Shown: positions 27,149 through 40,816, counted from the first letter of the stretch. The stretch is 64,000 nt of DNA from Rhodocyclaceae bacterium (GCA_026417115.1 JAOADW010000026.1:1-64000), one strand, 5' to 3'. A program made the numbers and translations. Notes: generated by a model from the letters alone, not told the origin.

Positions 27149-29010
27149 TCGATGAGGGCGCGCAGGCGCGCGGGCCGACAAGGGAAAGCCTGTATTTTGC
27201 GCCGCGCACCGCCGAGATCAAGGGCGGAGGGCGGCGGGGAAGGGGTTAGGATCAGCGTGGGCGTTTCCTTGCCCATCAGCGCGTCATAGCGGTTGAGGAG
27301 GGCGATGATGCGTTCGAGGTCATCGGAAACAGCGATGAGGAGCAGGTCGGGCGCCCCATGAACCCATTCCACGAGATGGTCGAGGCCGCGGACTGAGGCG
27401 ACGTCAAAGCCCCAGCCGGAGAGTAAAGGCAAAATTTCTCTGTCATGCGCGCCATCGCTGCAGAGGATCAGACGGGCACTCGGGTGGGACGAGAGAGGCG
27501 GCTCATGCGAGTCGGCCTGGGCGATGGCGTCCAACTCGAGCGCAAAACAGGAGCCTCGCCCGGGGCGAGAGCGAAGTTCCAGACGATGGCCGAGCAATTC
27601 CGCCGTGCGTTTGGCAATCGCCAATCCCAAGCCCAGGCCCTTGGCAGGGTCGCGTTCCGGGTTGGCAAGCTGGACGAACTCCTCGAAGATGCGCATGCGC
27701 GCCTCTTCAGGAATGCCGGGGCCCGTATCCCATACTTCGATGCGGACCTTACCGGCTTTCTTGCGGCAGGCGAGCAATACGCCCCCTCTTTCCGTATGCC
27801 GCAAGGCGTTGGAGACGAGATTCAGCAAGATGCGATGCAGCAGCGCCGGGTCGCTTAGGACTGTACATGTCGAATGTCGTACCCGTTGGCGCAACGCCAG
27901 TCCTTTCTCGGCAGCCAGAGGAGCGAATTCTTGTACGAGGGCGTTGAGTATCTGATCTACGCGCGTGGGTTGCAGATGGGCAGAAATGGCGCCGCTCGTC
28001 AGGCGCGAATAGTCGAGCAAGGCATCGAGCAGGGTTTGCAGGGCGCGTATCGATTCGTTGAGCTGGCGAATTCGGGGTAAGAGCGCACTGCGCTTGGCGT
28101 CGTGCTCGAGGCGCAACGCGAACAAGGCGAGGGCTTGCAACGGTTGTCGCAAATCGTGGCTTGCTGCGGCAAAGAACTGGCTTCGAGCGGCCGCAGCGGC
28201 TTCTGCCGCCTCTTTTTCAGCACGCAGCGCGCGCGTCGCCTCCTCGACGCGGCGGTAAAGTTCGGCTTGATTGAATTCGACGCGCGCGGCCATTTGGTTG
28301 ATGCCTCGGGCAAGCCGCCCGAGCTCGTCTTCGCCGGCTTCGGCGACGCGTGCGCTGAGATGGCCTGCGCCGACGGCATCGACGGTCTGGCCGATCTTGA
28401 TCAGCAGTGTGGCGAACCGGCGAGAAAGGAGATAAGCCCCAGCGAGCCCAAGAAGCAGCACGAACAAGGAAATGAAGACGGCCTTGAGCACTTGGCGCTC
28501 AATTTCACTGCGCAGCGGTTGCTGATCGATGGCGATCAAGACATGGCCGATCGGTGCGAGGGGCGCCAGGGCAGGATGGGCGCCGAAGGCATCGCCATTG
28601 TGCGGCGCCAGCTCTTCGGGCTGAATGGCCATTCGCCGCCAAGGCCCGTTGTTTTTCGTCGCTTCCAGCGTGACGATCTCGGGTATGTCCGGGAGGTTGG
28701 GGATCTTTTCGCGACCGATCGTGCTGGCGAGCAAGCGACCTTCGCGATCGGCGATCGCCGCGGCGAACACATCGGCTTCCTGCAGGGCCGAATTCAAGAG
28801 CCAGGCCAAAGCCTCACGATTGTCGACGAAGATGTGGTATTCCGCGCTGGCGGCGATGTGCCGTGCAATGGCGGCAAGGCGTCGCTGTTGTTCGTGGCGC
28901 GCCTGCTCGATGCGCTCGAGGGCGAAGAGGGCGGTCAGCAGCGCCGCGACGAAGAAAATCGGGGCGCCGACCAAGAGCAGGAGACGGCTACGAATGCCCA
29001 AGGAAGGCAT
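27127..29010 (-). CDS. Membrane sensor histidine kinase with degenerate C-terminal receiver
   Basis: About 627 residues: a first membrane segment near residues 9-31, a periplasmic sensor domain of about 140 residues, a second membrane segment near 175-200, a HAMP domain, a coiled linker, a dimerization domain with HDLRQPLQAL (phospho-acceptor His) and an ATP-binding domain with N-box NLVSNALRH and G-boxes DTGPGIP and GLGLGLAI. A receiver-like domain follows, but its usual phospho-acceptor Asp is absent (PDLLLIAVS where PDLLLLDL is normal) and the conserved Lys near the end is lost. No response regulator gene is adjacent. The start is uncertain: a TTG at 29082 would add 24 residues. Confidence 0.85.
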   Translation of the reverse strand: MPSLGIRSRLLLLVGAPIFFVAALLTALFALERIEQARHEQQRRLAAIARHIAASAEYHIFVDNREALAWLLNSALQEADVFAAAIADREGRLLASTIGREKIPNLPDIPEIVTLEATKNNGPWRRMAIQPEELAPHNGDAFGAHPALAPLAPIGHVLIAIDQQPLRSEIERQVLKAVFISLFVLLLGLAGAYLLSRRFATLLIKIGQTVDAVGAGHLSARVAEAGEDELGRLARGINQMAARVEFNQAELYRRVEEATRALRAEKEAAEAAAAARSQFFAAASHDLRQPLQALALFALRLEHDAKRSALLPRIRQLNESIRALQTLLDALLDYSRLTSGAISAHLQPTRVDQILNALVQEFAPLAAEKGLALRQRVRHSTCTVLSDPALLHRILLNLVSNALRHTERGGVLLACRKKAGKVRIEVWDTGPGIPEEARMRIFEEFVQLANPERDPAKGLGLGLAIAKRTAELLGHRLELRSRPGRGSCFALELDAIAQADSHEPPLSSHPSARLILCSDGAHDREILPLLSGWGFDVASVRGLDHLVEWVHGAPDLLLIAVSDDLERIIALLNRYDALMGKETPTLILTPSPPPSALDLGGARRKIQAFPCRPARLRALIDYLILGR

Positions 29011-29213
29011 GGAGTAAGGAGAAAAAAACCGAGCTCTGCGATGACCTCCAAGGCGGCGTGAAAGCGCCCAGAGAACGCTCAAGGAGCCCAGGCACTTCGA
29101 TCGGAGAGTGCGGTGACGGGAGCTCGGATATGCCCCTCCGACTTCCGGGATCTTCGGTCCTGTTCCCCCGATAGCCTCTGCGGGCGCCGACGCGGGAAGA
29201 CTCCTTCAGGATG

Positions 29214-29250
29214 GGAAAAAAGAAAAAGGCAACCCTTCAGAGGATTGCCC
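29214..29250 (-). terminator. Intrinsic terminator of cytochrome c4
   Basis: On the minus strand the stem GGCAATCC (29249-29242) and GGGTTGCC (29235-29228) has eight pairs with one G-T, followed by a long T-rich run (29227-29215). It lies 33 bases after the cytochrome stop. Confidence 0.85.
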
Positions 29251-29282
29251 TCGTGCGCAAGAGCGCTTGCGCGCTGCCTGCT

Positions 29283-29924
29283 TCAGTGTAAACCGGCAGC
29301 ATAATCGGCGACCGCCTTGATTTCCTTGTCGGTGAGCTTGATCGCGATCATGCGCATCATCTTGTTCGGGTCGTTGGCGCGCTCTTCGGCGCGAAACGCC
29401 TTCAGCTGAGCTTCGGTATATTCGGGGTATTGGCCCGCGAGACGAGGAAATTGGGCCGGAATGCCGGCGCCCGCCGGGCCATGGCAGCCGGCGCAGGCAG
29501 GCACACCTTTGCTCGCATCGCCGGCGCGCCAAAGCTTCTGACCCAATGCCAAGGATTCGCGCTTGGTCTCGCCGCCGGTTTGCTTTTGGCTTGCGAAATA
29601 GGCGGCGAGGTCTTTCATCTGTTCGTCGGAGTAGGGAGCGATCATGCCGTTCATGATGGCATTTACGCGCAAAGGCTTGCCATCGGCGCCCGGCTTGAAC
29701 TCTTTCATCTGTTTGTAGAGGTAAGCGGCATGTTGTCCAGCGATCTTGGGATAGGCGTTGGTCGGGCTGTTGCCGTCCGGACCATGACAGGCGGCGCATA
29801 CGGTCGTGGCGATTTCCTTGCCCTTGGCGGCATCGCCTTGATAGGATTGCACGCTTGCGCCCTCGTTGGCGTATGCGCCGAACGCGACGAGCAAGGCGGC
29901 GACGGACATTGAGGCTCGAATCAT
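29283..29924 (-). CDS. Diheme cytochrome c4
   Basis: A 213-residue periplasmic electron carrier with a signal peptide (cleavage after GAYA, about residue 19) and two homologous c-type domains. Heme motifs are CAACH in the first half and CAGCH in the second, and distal methionine candidates lie in NGMIAPYSDEQM and NKMMRMIA. Length and spacing fit cytochrome c4, which passes electrons from the bc1 complex to terminal oxidases. It is monocistronic, divergent from engB and ends in a clear terminator. Confidence 0.94.
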   Translation of the reverse strand: MIRASMSVAALLVAFGAYANEGASVQSYQGDAAKGKEIATTVCAACHGPDGNSPTNAYPKIAGQHAAYLYKQMKEFKPGADGKPLRVNAIMNGMIAPYSDEQMKDLAAYFASQKQTGGETKRESLALGQKLWRAGDASKGVPACAGCHGPAGAGIPAQFPRLAGQYPEYTEAQLKAFRAEERANDPNKMMRMIAIKLTDKEIKAVADYAAGLH

Positions 29925-29998
29925 CTTGGCTCCTGACCGATGAAGGGTGACCGAAAAATCGCGATATTCTATCGCATTGATTTTCTTTTGTGCTGAGT

Positions 29999-30745
29999 AT
30001 GCAGCGCCCGGCCGTAAGACAAATTTCGCCGTTTTCAGGCGCGCGCTACGAGCGTTCGATCGCCGAGGTCAGCGATCTTTCTCCGTCCACAGCGGCAGAA
30101 ATCGCGTTCGTGGGCCGCTCCAATGCCGGCAAATCTTCCGCCCTCAACGCGCTCGTGGGCGCTTCCCGTCTGGCCTTCGTATCGAAGACGCCGGGGCGGA
30201 CCCAGCTCATCAACGTTTTTCGTTTGGCCAATGGCGCGGCGCTCGTGGATCTGCCGGGCTACGGCTTTGCCAAGGCGCCCGCGTCGATGCGCCGACGTTG
30301 GCAGGCCCTGCTCGAAGCCTATCTCTTGCAGCGCAAAAACCTCGTGGGCCTCGTCCTCATCATGGATGCGCGCCATCCCTTTACGCCTCTTGATCGTCAG
30401 CTGATCGAGTGGTTTGCGCCGACCGGAAAACCGATCCATTGCTTGCTGACCAAGGCCGACAAGCTCGTTTTCCACCAGCGACTCGAGGTGCTCGCCAAGG
30501 CGCGCCGCTTCGTTCTTTCCGAGTATGCCGGTTTGCCGATTTCGCTTCAGCTTTTCTCGAGTCTTGCGAAGATGGGCCTCGAAGAGGCGCATGCGGTGCT
30601 TGCGGCGTGGCTTGAGAAGCGCGAGGCCGGAAAAGAGAAAAGGCCCCCGGCCAAAGGGGAGAAAGCCGAGGGCCAAAAGACCTCGATGAGCATCGAGGCG
30701 CCCGCTCAGGGAGGAAAAGCGGGGGAGGGTTCTCACCCTCCATAA
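29999..30745 (+). CDS. engB: Ribosome biogenesis GTPase EngB (YsxC)
   Basis: A 248-residue GTPase needed for 50S ribosome assembly. G1 is GRSNAGKS, G3 is DLPGYGFA and G4 is TKADK. The globular part ends near residue 213; the remaining 35 residues are rich in Lys, Gly, Pro and Glu and are encoded by a segment made of four successive hairpins. The ATG at 29999 is preferred to a GTG nine bases upstream; both give the same core. The coding of the tail may be shaped by an overlapping RNA element that precedes hemB. Confidence 0.93.
   Translation: MQRPAVRQISPFSGARYERSIAEVSDLSPSTAAEIAFVGRSNAGKSSALNALVGASRLAFVSKTPGRTQLINVFRLANGAALVDLPGYGFAKAPASMRRRWQALLEAYLLQRKNLVGLVLIMDARHPFTPLDRQLIEWFAPTGKPIHCLLTKADKLVFHQRLEVLAKARRFVLSEYAGLPISLQLFSSLAKMGLEEAHAVLAAWLEKREAGKEKRPPAKGEKAEGQKTSMSIEAPAQGGKAGEGSHPP
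30642..30741 (+). ncRNA. Hairpin-rich candidate RNA element before hemB (hemB-motif-like)
   Basis: Four consecutive stem-loops fill the last 100 bases of engB: 30642-30651 with 30665-30674 (nine of ten pairs), 30682-30687 with 30692-30697, 30701-30705 with 30719-30723, and 30724-30729 with 30736-30741. The element ends about 70 bases before hemB. A conserved hemB RNA motif has been described in betaproteobacteria near hemB genes; position and G-rich look fit it, but I recall the motif from memory and could not align to its model. Confidence 0.5.
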
Positions 30746-30767
30746 ACTATGATAGGAATTCGAGTAA

Positions 30768-31817
<1,050 letters not shown>

Positions 31818-31828
31818 TCGTACCCACC

Positions 31829-32397
31829 TTATCGCTGCAACATCGGCCACTGCGCCGCCCAGAGCGCCAAGGGATCGAGCGCAAAACCGCTCTTCACATA
31901 GCGCATGAGCCGACCATGCAAGTGGCAGAGCAGGAGGTCGGCATGCGCGGCGCAGTCGTGCTCGGCCGGCAATTCGCCTTGTACCACGGCGATGCGCAAG
32001 GCCTGCTTGAGGGAAGACTCGATGCGGTCGAAGAGTTGCTGGATGCGTGCGGACAGACGCGGATGCTCATGGATGAGCACGTCGCCGACCAGCAGGCGGG
32101 ACAGACCGCGGTTCTTGCCGGCGAATCGAAGACATGCGGCGAGCATGAGCTCGGCCTGTTTGAGGCCCGACGGTTCCTCGGCTGCGATCTTGCCGATCAC
32201 GGTCATGAGGGCGTTTTCGATGAACTCGATCAAGGCTTCGAACATGCGCGCCTTGCTGGGGAAATGGCGATAGAGCGCCGCTTCGGAGACGCCGAGACGG
32301 GCTGCGAGGGCAGCCGTGGTGATTTTTTCCGGCGTAGGCGCTTCGAGCATCTCGGCGAGCGCATGCAGGATGGAAAGCTTTTTGTCGGGCTTCTCGG

Positions 32398-32401
<4 letters not shown>
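31829..32401 (-). CDS. slmA: Nucleoid occlusion factor SlmA (TetR family)
   Basis: A 190-residue TetR-fold DNA-binding protein. The N-terminal helix-turn-helix reads ITTAALAARLGVSEAALYRHFPSKARMFEALIEFIE, nearly identical in pattern to SlmA, which binds chromosomal SBS sites and blocks FtsZ ring assembly over the nucleoid. It is coupled by a four-base ATGA overlap to the nucleotidase gene upstream, and the argB-nucleotidase-slmA order is common in betaproteobacteria. Confidence 0.9.
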
Positions 32402-34446
<2,045 letters not shown>

Positions 34447-34495
34447 TGTTCCCTCCTTTCTTTTTGCCGTCGTTTTCAACATAGAATCGGAAGGC

Positions 34496-34819
34496 ATGGA
34501 TTTCAAGTCGGCCACGAGGGAGCTGCGCAAGCGGTGCGCGTGCTGTGGCGCCGAGTTCGTCTGCCAAGCGGCAACGGCGCCCGCGCTGTGTTGGTGTCAG
34601 GCGCACCCGCCCCGGGCAATCGAGACGAGATTCACGGACTGCCTATGTCCGCGCTGCCTCGAGGAACGGCCCCTTGCGAAAGACCCAGCATCAGGATCGC
34701 ATCGCGATTGCTCCAGGAAAAACACGCGGCTGCGGCTGCCCGCCAGGCCAGCCAGCGATAGGCGCGATGCTCGTCGGGAGAGAGGCGTATCGCAGAAGGG
34801 CGGGGCAGGCAAAGGCTGA
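34496..34819 (+). CDS. Cysteine-rich CWC-family protein
   Basis: A 107-residue reading frame. The first 60 residues carry the CWC pattern: CACCGAEFVC, then CWC, then CLCPRCLEE, i.e. four cysteine pairs likely to bind zinc. Family members are normally 60-90 residues and of unknown function. The remaining 45 residues lie antisense to the conserved end of nudB and look arginine-rich and unstructured. The overlap with nudB is 188 bases, which is unusual; a shorter true product would need a frameshift. An AGGC stretch precedes the ATG but a strong ribosome site is lacking. Confidence 0.65.
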   Translation: MDFKSATRELRKRCACCGAEFVCQAATAPALCWCQAHPPRAIETRFTDCLCPRCLEERPLAKDPASGSHRDCSRKNTRLRLPARPASDRRDARRERGVSQKGGAGKG

Positions 34820-35111
34820 AGACATGTTCGAGGTTATGCGTGACGCCTGCGGGATAGCGATCTCGCCACTCTGCGAAGATTTCGAAGCGGTTCGATAGGC
34901 GCCAGTCGCGAAAGGCGGATGGCGGACAGCGTAGGCCCGTTTCCTCGAAGGTCTCGCGCGCGGCGGCGGCGCGCGGCGCTTCGCCGTCTTCCAACGAACC
35001 GGTGACTGACTGCCAATAGCCGGGGTGCTGGGCGCGCTCGAGCAGCAGGACGAGCCCAGAGACGTCATGAATCACGACCAGCACCGATTCTGGGCGCTTG
35101 CCGCCGGCCAT
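34632..35111 (-). CDS. nudB: Dihydroneopterin triphosphate diphosphatase (Nudix)
   Basis: A 159-residue Nudix hydrolase that removes pyrophosphate from dihydroneopterin triphosphate in folate synthesis. The Nudix box runs GSLEDGEAPRAAAARETFEE followed by TGL, and the end EHRAYRWLAWRAAAAACFSWSNRDAI is typical of NudB. The last 20 residues after the conserved end lie in the overlap with the CWC gene on the other strand. The preceding gene order with aspS and DUF502 is the common betaproteobacterial arrangement. Confidence 0.88.
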   Translation of the reverse strand: MAGGKRPESVLVVIHDVSGLVLLLERAQHPGYWQSVTGSLEDGEAPRAAAARETFEETGLRCPPSAFRDWRLSNRFEIFAEWRDRYPAGVTHNLEHVFSLCLPRPSAIRLSPDEHRAYRWLAWRAAAAACFSWSNRDAILMLGLSQGAVPRGSADIGSP

Positions 35112-35117
35112 CGCGCT

Positions 35118-35552
35118 TTACGCAATATCGGCGAGCCAGCTGATGCCGTCGGCTTGCATATCGACGAAACACCAAAAAGGCACGCCCTGCTCGCGCCACT
35201 CCTGCGCGGCTGCCTCGAAAACCTGGAGCAAATGCACGAAGTCGGCTTCGGCAAGGCCATGGACCCGGTCGCACCGTTCGAGGATCACGACATAGCCTTC
35301 GCCCGGTTCCCAGGAAAGATCGGCGAGGCAATCGAGAAGACCATCCCAATTGAAGCCGAACCAGCTGGGAAATTTCATCGCCTTGGCGAGGGCCGAAAAC
35401 ATGCTTTCCTTGTCCTCGGCGGCAGAAAGGTCGACGCGGAAGACGCGATAGCCATTCTGCATGGCGGCGGCGACGAGGTCGGCCTCCCCCCCGACCGGCA
35501 TGTGATAGACCCCCGCGACATCGACGCGGGTCAGAATCGCGGCGTAATTCAT
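35118..35552 (-). CDS. Barstar-family ribonuclease inhibitor
   Basis: A 144-residue cytoplasmic protein with a barstar domain at about residues 35-130. The core motif FPSWFGFNWDGLLDCL at 61-76 matches the inhibitor helix that plugs the active site of barnase-type RNases, with Asp70 and Asp74 as likely contacts. It overlaps the start codon region of its partner by ATGA (35549-35552), the order being RNase first, inhibitor second. It is therefore an immunity protein for the RNase encoded next to it. Confidence 0.88.
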   Translation of the reverse strand: MNYAAILTRVDVAGVYHMPVGGEADLVAAAMQNGYRVFRVDLSAAEDKESMFSALAKAMKFPSWFGFNWDGLLDCLADLSWEPGEGYVVILERCDRVHGLAEADFVHLLQVFEAAAQEWREQGVPFWCFVDMQADGISWLADIA

Positions 35553-35904
35553 GGCAAGATCTTCCTGAAACTGCGGTAGTGGTCAGCCGTGTAATAACAC
35601 ACTTCGGGCTGCTGTGGCGAAAAACCGCCGCAAACGAGGCGACGCGGGCCGCGCGTCTTTTCCCCCGGGGTGGGCACCGTGTATTCGCGGTAGTAGCCCT
35701 CTGGCCGTTCGGGCAACTTGCGCTCGTAGTTGTGGAAGACGATGCCATCGCGTCGATAGGGGAAGGGGCCGCCTTCACGGATGCGCTCGAGCGTCTGCTG
35801 GGCCTCGCGGGGCAACTCTTGCAAAGCGATGAGGGCCTGGGCGTAGAGGGGAACCACCCAGCCAAGCAAAAGGCCGAGAAGGAGGGTAGACGAGCGAACG
35901 CGCT

Positions 35905-35908
<4 letters not shown>
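35549..35908 (-). CDS. Secreted guanyl-specific ribonuclease, RNase Sa/barnase family
   Basis: A 119-residue protein with a signal peptide (about residues 1-24, ending LYAQA) and a microbial RNase domain. Catalytic residues of the RNase Sa type are all present: Glu75 in YYREYTV, Arg86 and Arg90 in TRGPRR, and His110 in YTADHYRSF. Cys93 and Cys104 could form a disulfide after export. The gene overlaps the aspS end by four bases and the barstar gene by four bases, so the three are likely one transcript. It should cleave RNA 3' to guanosine outside the cytoplasm. Confidence 0.9.
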
Positions 35909-37707
<1,799 letters not shown>

Positions 37708-37765
37708 GGTGGATTCCTGAAATTTCGAGTAAACGAGTGGCAGATTACAAGAACTGGCGCCGCGC

Positions 37766-38401
37766 TTATTGGTTTTGTGCGCGGCCAAGCAGGTTGGGCT
37801 GCCGCGGCACGGGCGGCACGACACCCATCGAGACGATGTATTTCAAGGCGTCATCGACGCTGATGTCGAGCTCGATGGTATCGCGTTTTTTCACGAAGAA
37901 GAAAAAGCCATTGACCGGCGAGGGAGCCGTCGGGATGAAGACGCTCACGTGCTCGTCGTCGAGGAGGTCGCTGATGCTTTGAGCGGGCGTGCTAGTGAGA
38001 AATGCGACCGACCAGGCTTCCGGATGAGGGAAACGCACCAGCAAGACTTTGCGGAATGCTTCGCCGGTGCCGGAAAAGAGCGTGTCGGAGACCTGTTTGA
38101 CGCTGTAATAGATCGACTTCACCACAGGAATGCGCGCCAAAACGCCCTCCCAGAAGCGCACGAGCTTTTGGCCGACGATGTTGGTCGTGACGATGCCGGT
38201 GAGAAGGATCACGCCGAGCGTCAGCAAGGTGCCGACGCCTGGGATGTCGAAACCGAAAAGGCGGTGAGGATGCACCGCCTCCGGCAACAACCGCAGCGAT
38301 TGATCCATCGTCGAGATGATCGCCGTCAAGACCCAGACGGTGATCACCAACGGCACCCAGATCAAGAGGCCCGTGATGAAATATTTCTTGATCGCGGCCA
38401 C
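37766..38401 (-). CDS. DUF502 membrane protein
   Basis: A 211-residue protein with two membrane segments (about residues 8-30 and 56-80) and a cytoplasmic or periplasmic C-terminal part containing [17 protein letters not shown] and [13 protein letters not shown], the conserved stretches of the DUF502 family. The function of the family is not established. It sits between fmdB and aspS, a widely conserved order in betaproteobacteria. Confidence 0.88.
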   Translation of the reverse strand: MAAIKKYFITGLLIWVPLVITVWVLTAIISTMDQSLRLLPEAVHPHRLFGFDIPGVGTLLTLGVILLTGIVTTNIVGQKLVRFWEGVLARIPVVKSIYYSVKQVSDTLFSGTGEAFRKVLLVRFPHPEAWSVAFLTSTPAQSISDLLDDEHVSVFIPTAPSPVNGFFFFVKKRDTIELDISVDDALKYIVSMGVVPPVPRQPNLLGRAQNQ

Positions 38402-38407
38402 GGCTAA

Positions 38408-38668
38408 TCAGGCAGCGGCACAAGCGCAGCTACCTTCGCCTCCTTGACAAGGGGGGGCGTCCGCCTTGTTCGATTTTGCGGGCGCTGGGTTTTTGAAATC
38501 CGTCTGATACCAACCGGTGCCTTTGAGCTGGAAACCGGCCGCCGTCAATTGCTTGACGAAGGTGTCGCTCTTGCACTCGGGGCAGGTGGTAAGCGGCGCA
38601 TCGGACATCTTTTGCATGACGTCCTGGGTAAAGCCGCAACTTTCGCATCGATAGGCATAGATGGGCAT
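38408..38668 (-). CDS. FmdB-family zinc ribbon protein
   Basis: An 86-residue protein beginning MPIYAYRCESCG, with two CxxC knuckles (CESC and CPEC) that bind one zinc, and a conserved GFQLKGTGWYQTDF segment. The C-terminus carries four more cysteines or acidic-glycine residues (CQGGEGSCACAAA). The family is regarded as putative regulators or ribosome-linked factors without a proven role. It lies six bases from DUF502 and is probably co-transcribed. Confidence 0.9.
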   Translation of the reverse strand: MPIYAYRCESCGFTQDVMQKMSDAPLTTCPECKSDTFVKQLTAAGFQLKGTGWYQTDFKNPAPAKSNKADAPPCQGGEGSCACAAA

Positions 38669-38747
38669 GGCTTCCTCCGAAAAGTGAGCAAATTATAAGG
38701 AGTTACGTCGCATCGGCGAAGCCAAAGTGATGGCGCGCGGCAAAAAG

Positions 38748-39593
38748 TCAACCCAGCCAGAGCGTGAGCAGGGAATCGCGCGTAAAAAGCATGAGGAGAC
38801 CAGCGCCAGCGAGATAGGGGCCGAAGGGGATCGGTTTGTCGCGCGCCTGGCGTCGTGTCAGGATCAGGAAAAGGCCGACCGCTGCGCCTACCAAGGAGGC
38901 GAGCAGAATCGCCATCGGCAAGGCCGGCCAACCAAACCACGCGCCAAGAGCGGCGAACAATTTGAAGTCGCCATAGCCCATCCCCTCTTTTCCCATGAGA
39001 AGCTTGAATAGCCAGTAGATCGACCACAAGGCGAGATAGCCGGCGATTGCGCCGAGCACGGCCTGATCGAGGGGGGCATAAAGCCCTTTGAGATTGAGCA
39101 AAAGGCCTACCCAGAGCAACGATAACGTCAGGACGTCGGGCAGGAGCTGGGTTTCGAAATCGATGAAAGTGAGGGCCAGGCAGTATGCGATGAACAACCA
39201 AGCCGCCAGCAGCGCCCAGCTCGGCCCGAAACGCCAGGCGGCAAGCGCGAAGAGAATGCCTGTGGCGCCTTCGACGAGGGGATAACGCCAGTCAATCGTC
39301 GCCTGACAGTTCCGGCAGCGGCCGCGCAAGAGGAAGAAACTGAGCAGAGGGATGTTTTCCCACACCGACAAGCGATGGGCGCAATGCGGGCAGTGCGAGG
39401 CGGGCCAGGCGAGGGACAAATGCGGGAAAGAGGGTGGGGGCTTGCCTTCGAGCTCGGCGCACTGGCGCCGCCACTCGCGCTCCATCAGGAGGGGCAGGCG
39501 GTGGATGACGACATTGAGAAAACTGCCGATGATGAGGCCCAGCAGCACGGCGACGACAGCAAGGGCCGATGGGGAGATCGAGAGACCTTCCAT
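38748..39593 (-). CDS. pilD: Type IV prepilin peptidase and N-methyltransferase
   Basis: A 281-residue polytopic inner-membrane aspartate protease that cleaves and methylates type IV prepilins and pseudopilins. A zinc-binding loop with two CxxC pairs (CPHC and CRNC) lies near residues 70-100, and the catalytic aspartates are in FIDFETQLLPD and GYGDFK. The ATG at 39593 lies six bases after the pilC stop; a TTG overlapping that stop is an alternative. It would serve both Tfp and the MSHA pilus. Confidence 0.94.
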   Translation of the reverse strand: MEGLSISPSALAVVAVLLGLIIGSFLNVVIHRLPLLMEREWRRQCAELEGKPPPSFPHLSLAWPASHCPHCAHRLSVWENIPLLSFFLLRGRCRNCQATIDWRYPLVEGATGILFALAAWRFGPSWALLAAWLFIAYCLALTFIDFETQLLPDVLTLSLLWVGLLLNLKGLYAPLDQAVLGAIAGYLALWSIYWLFKLLMGKEGMGYGDFKLFAALGAWFGWPALPMAILLASLVGAAVGLFLILTRRQARDKPIPFGPYLAGAGLLMLFTRDSLLTLWLG

Positions 39594-39598
39594 CGGCG

Positions 39599-40816
39599 TC
39601 AAACCACGGCGCCGAGTTTGAAGATCGGCAAATACATCGCGACGATGATGCCGCCGATGAGCACGCCCAAGATCACCATGATCATCGGCTCCATGAGGCT
39701 CGAGAGCGATTCGACGGCGTCATCGACTTCTTGCTCGAAGAAGTCGGCGACCTTGCCGCTCATCTGGTCGAGCTGCCCGGACTCCTCGCCGATGGCGATC
39801 ATCTGCACGACCATGTGAGGGAAGACGCCCGAGTCTTGCATGGCCGCGGTCAGGCTGACGCCCGTGCTGACGTCGTTCTTGATCTTTTGCGTGGCTTCGC
39901 GATAGACGACATTGCCCGAAGCCCCGCCGACGGAGTCGAGCGCTTCGACGAGCGGCACGCCGGCGGCGAACATCGTCGAAAGCGTGCGCGTCCAGCGCGC
40001 GATCGTGGCCTTGCGGATCACTGGGCCGAAGACAGGGAGTTTCAGCGCCAAACGGTCCATGAAGACTTGCACCGCAGGCACGTGTTTGGCGGCGTAGATA
40101 AAGGCGTAGATCGCCGCGCCCAATACGGAAAAGATCAGCCACCAGTAGTCGACGAAGAAATCCGAGATCGCGATCACGAGGAGCGTGGGTGCCGGTAGAT
40201 CGGCGCCGAAGCTCGTGAAGACTTGCTTGAACTGGGGGATGACGAAGATCATGATGATCGCCGTGACGACGAAGGCGACTACGAGCACGGCCGTTGGATA
40301 AAACAGGGCGCTTTTGATTTTGGCTTTGATGGCGAGGATTTTTTCCTTGTAGGTGGCAAGGCGATCGAGCAAATGATCGAGGACGCCGGCTGCCTCGCCG
40401 GCGGCGACCAGATTGCAATAGAGCGTATCGAAATATTGGGGATAAGCGCGGAAGACCTGGGATAACGGCGACCCCCCCTCGATCTCTGTCTTGATTTCGG
40501 TCAGCAGCTTGGCCAGTGCGGGATTGTCATTGCCTTTGATGACGATGTCGAAGGCTTGCAGAAGCGGCACGCCGGATTTCAGCATGGTCGCCATCTGGCG
40601 CGTGAATAGCGCGATGTCCTTTTCGCCAACCTTGCCGCCTCGACCGAAGGTCTGTTTCTTGACTTTGGTGACGAGGATGCCCTGGCGTCGCAAGGTGGTG
40701 CGCACCACGGTCTCGGTGGCGGCGCGCATCTCGCCGCGCAAGAATTTGCCGGTCTTGTCTTTGCCTTCCCAGACGAATAAAGGCGTCTGGGCTGCGTCAG
40801 TTTTGCCTATCGGCAT
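39599..40816 (-). CDS. pilC: Type IV pilus inner-membrane platform protein PilC
   Basis: A 405-residue member of the GspF/PilC family with two repeated cytoplasmic domains and three membrane segments. Typical stretches are FTRQMATMLKSGVPLLQAFDI and ARWTRTLSTMFAAGVPLVEALDSVGGASGN. The ATG at 40816 starts the usual N-terminus. It is adjacent to pilD, but pilB, which usually precedes pilC, is not here: the next gene upstream is the CorB-like gene. The extension ATPase must be encoded elsewhere. Confidence 0.94.
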   Translation of the reverse strand: MPIGKTDAAQTPLFVWEGKDKTGKFLRGEMRAATETVVRTTLRRQGILVTKVKKQTFGRGGKVGEKDIALFTRQMATMLKSGVPLLQAFDIVIKGNDNPALAKLLTEIKTEIEGGSPLSQVFRAYPQYFDTLYCNLVAAGEAAGVLDHLLDRLATYKEKILAIKAKIKSALFYPTAVLVVAFVVTAIIMIFVIPQFKQVFTSFGADLPAPTLLVIAISDFFVDYWWLIFSVLGAAIYAFIYAAKHVPAVQVFMDRLALKLPVFGPVIRKATIARWTRTLSTMFAAGVPLVEALDSVGGASGNVVYREATQKIKNDVSTGVSLTAAMQDSGVFPHMVVQMIAIGEESGQLDQMSGKVADFFEQEVDDAVESLSSLMEPMIMVILGVLIGGIIVAMYLPIFKLGAVV

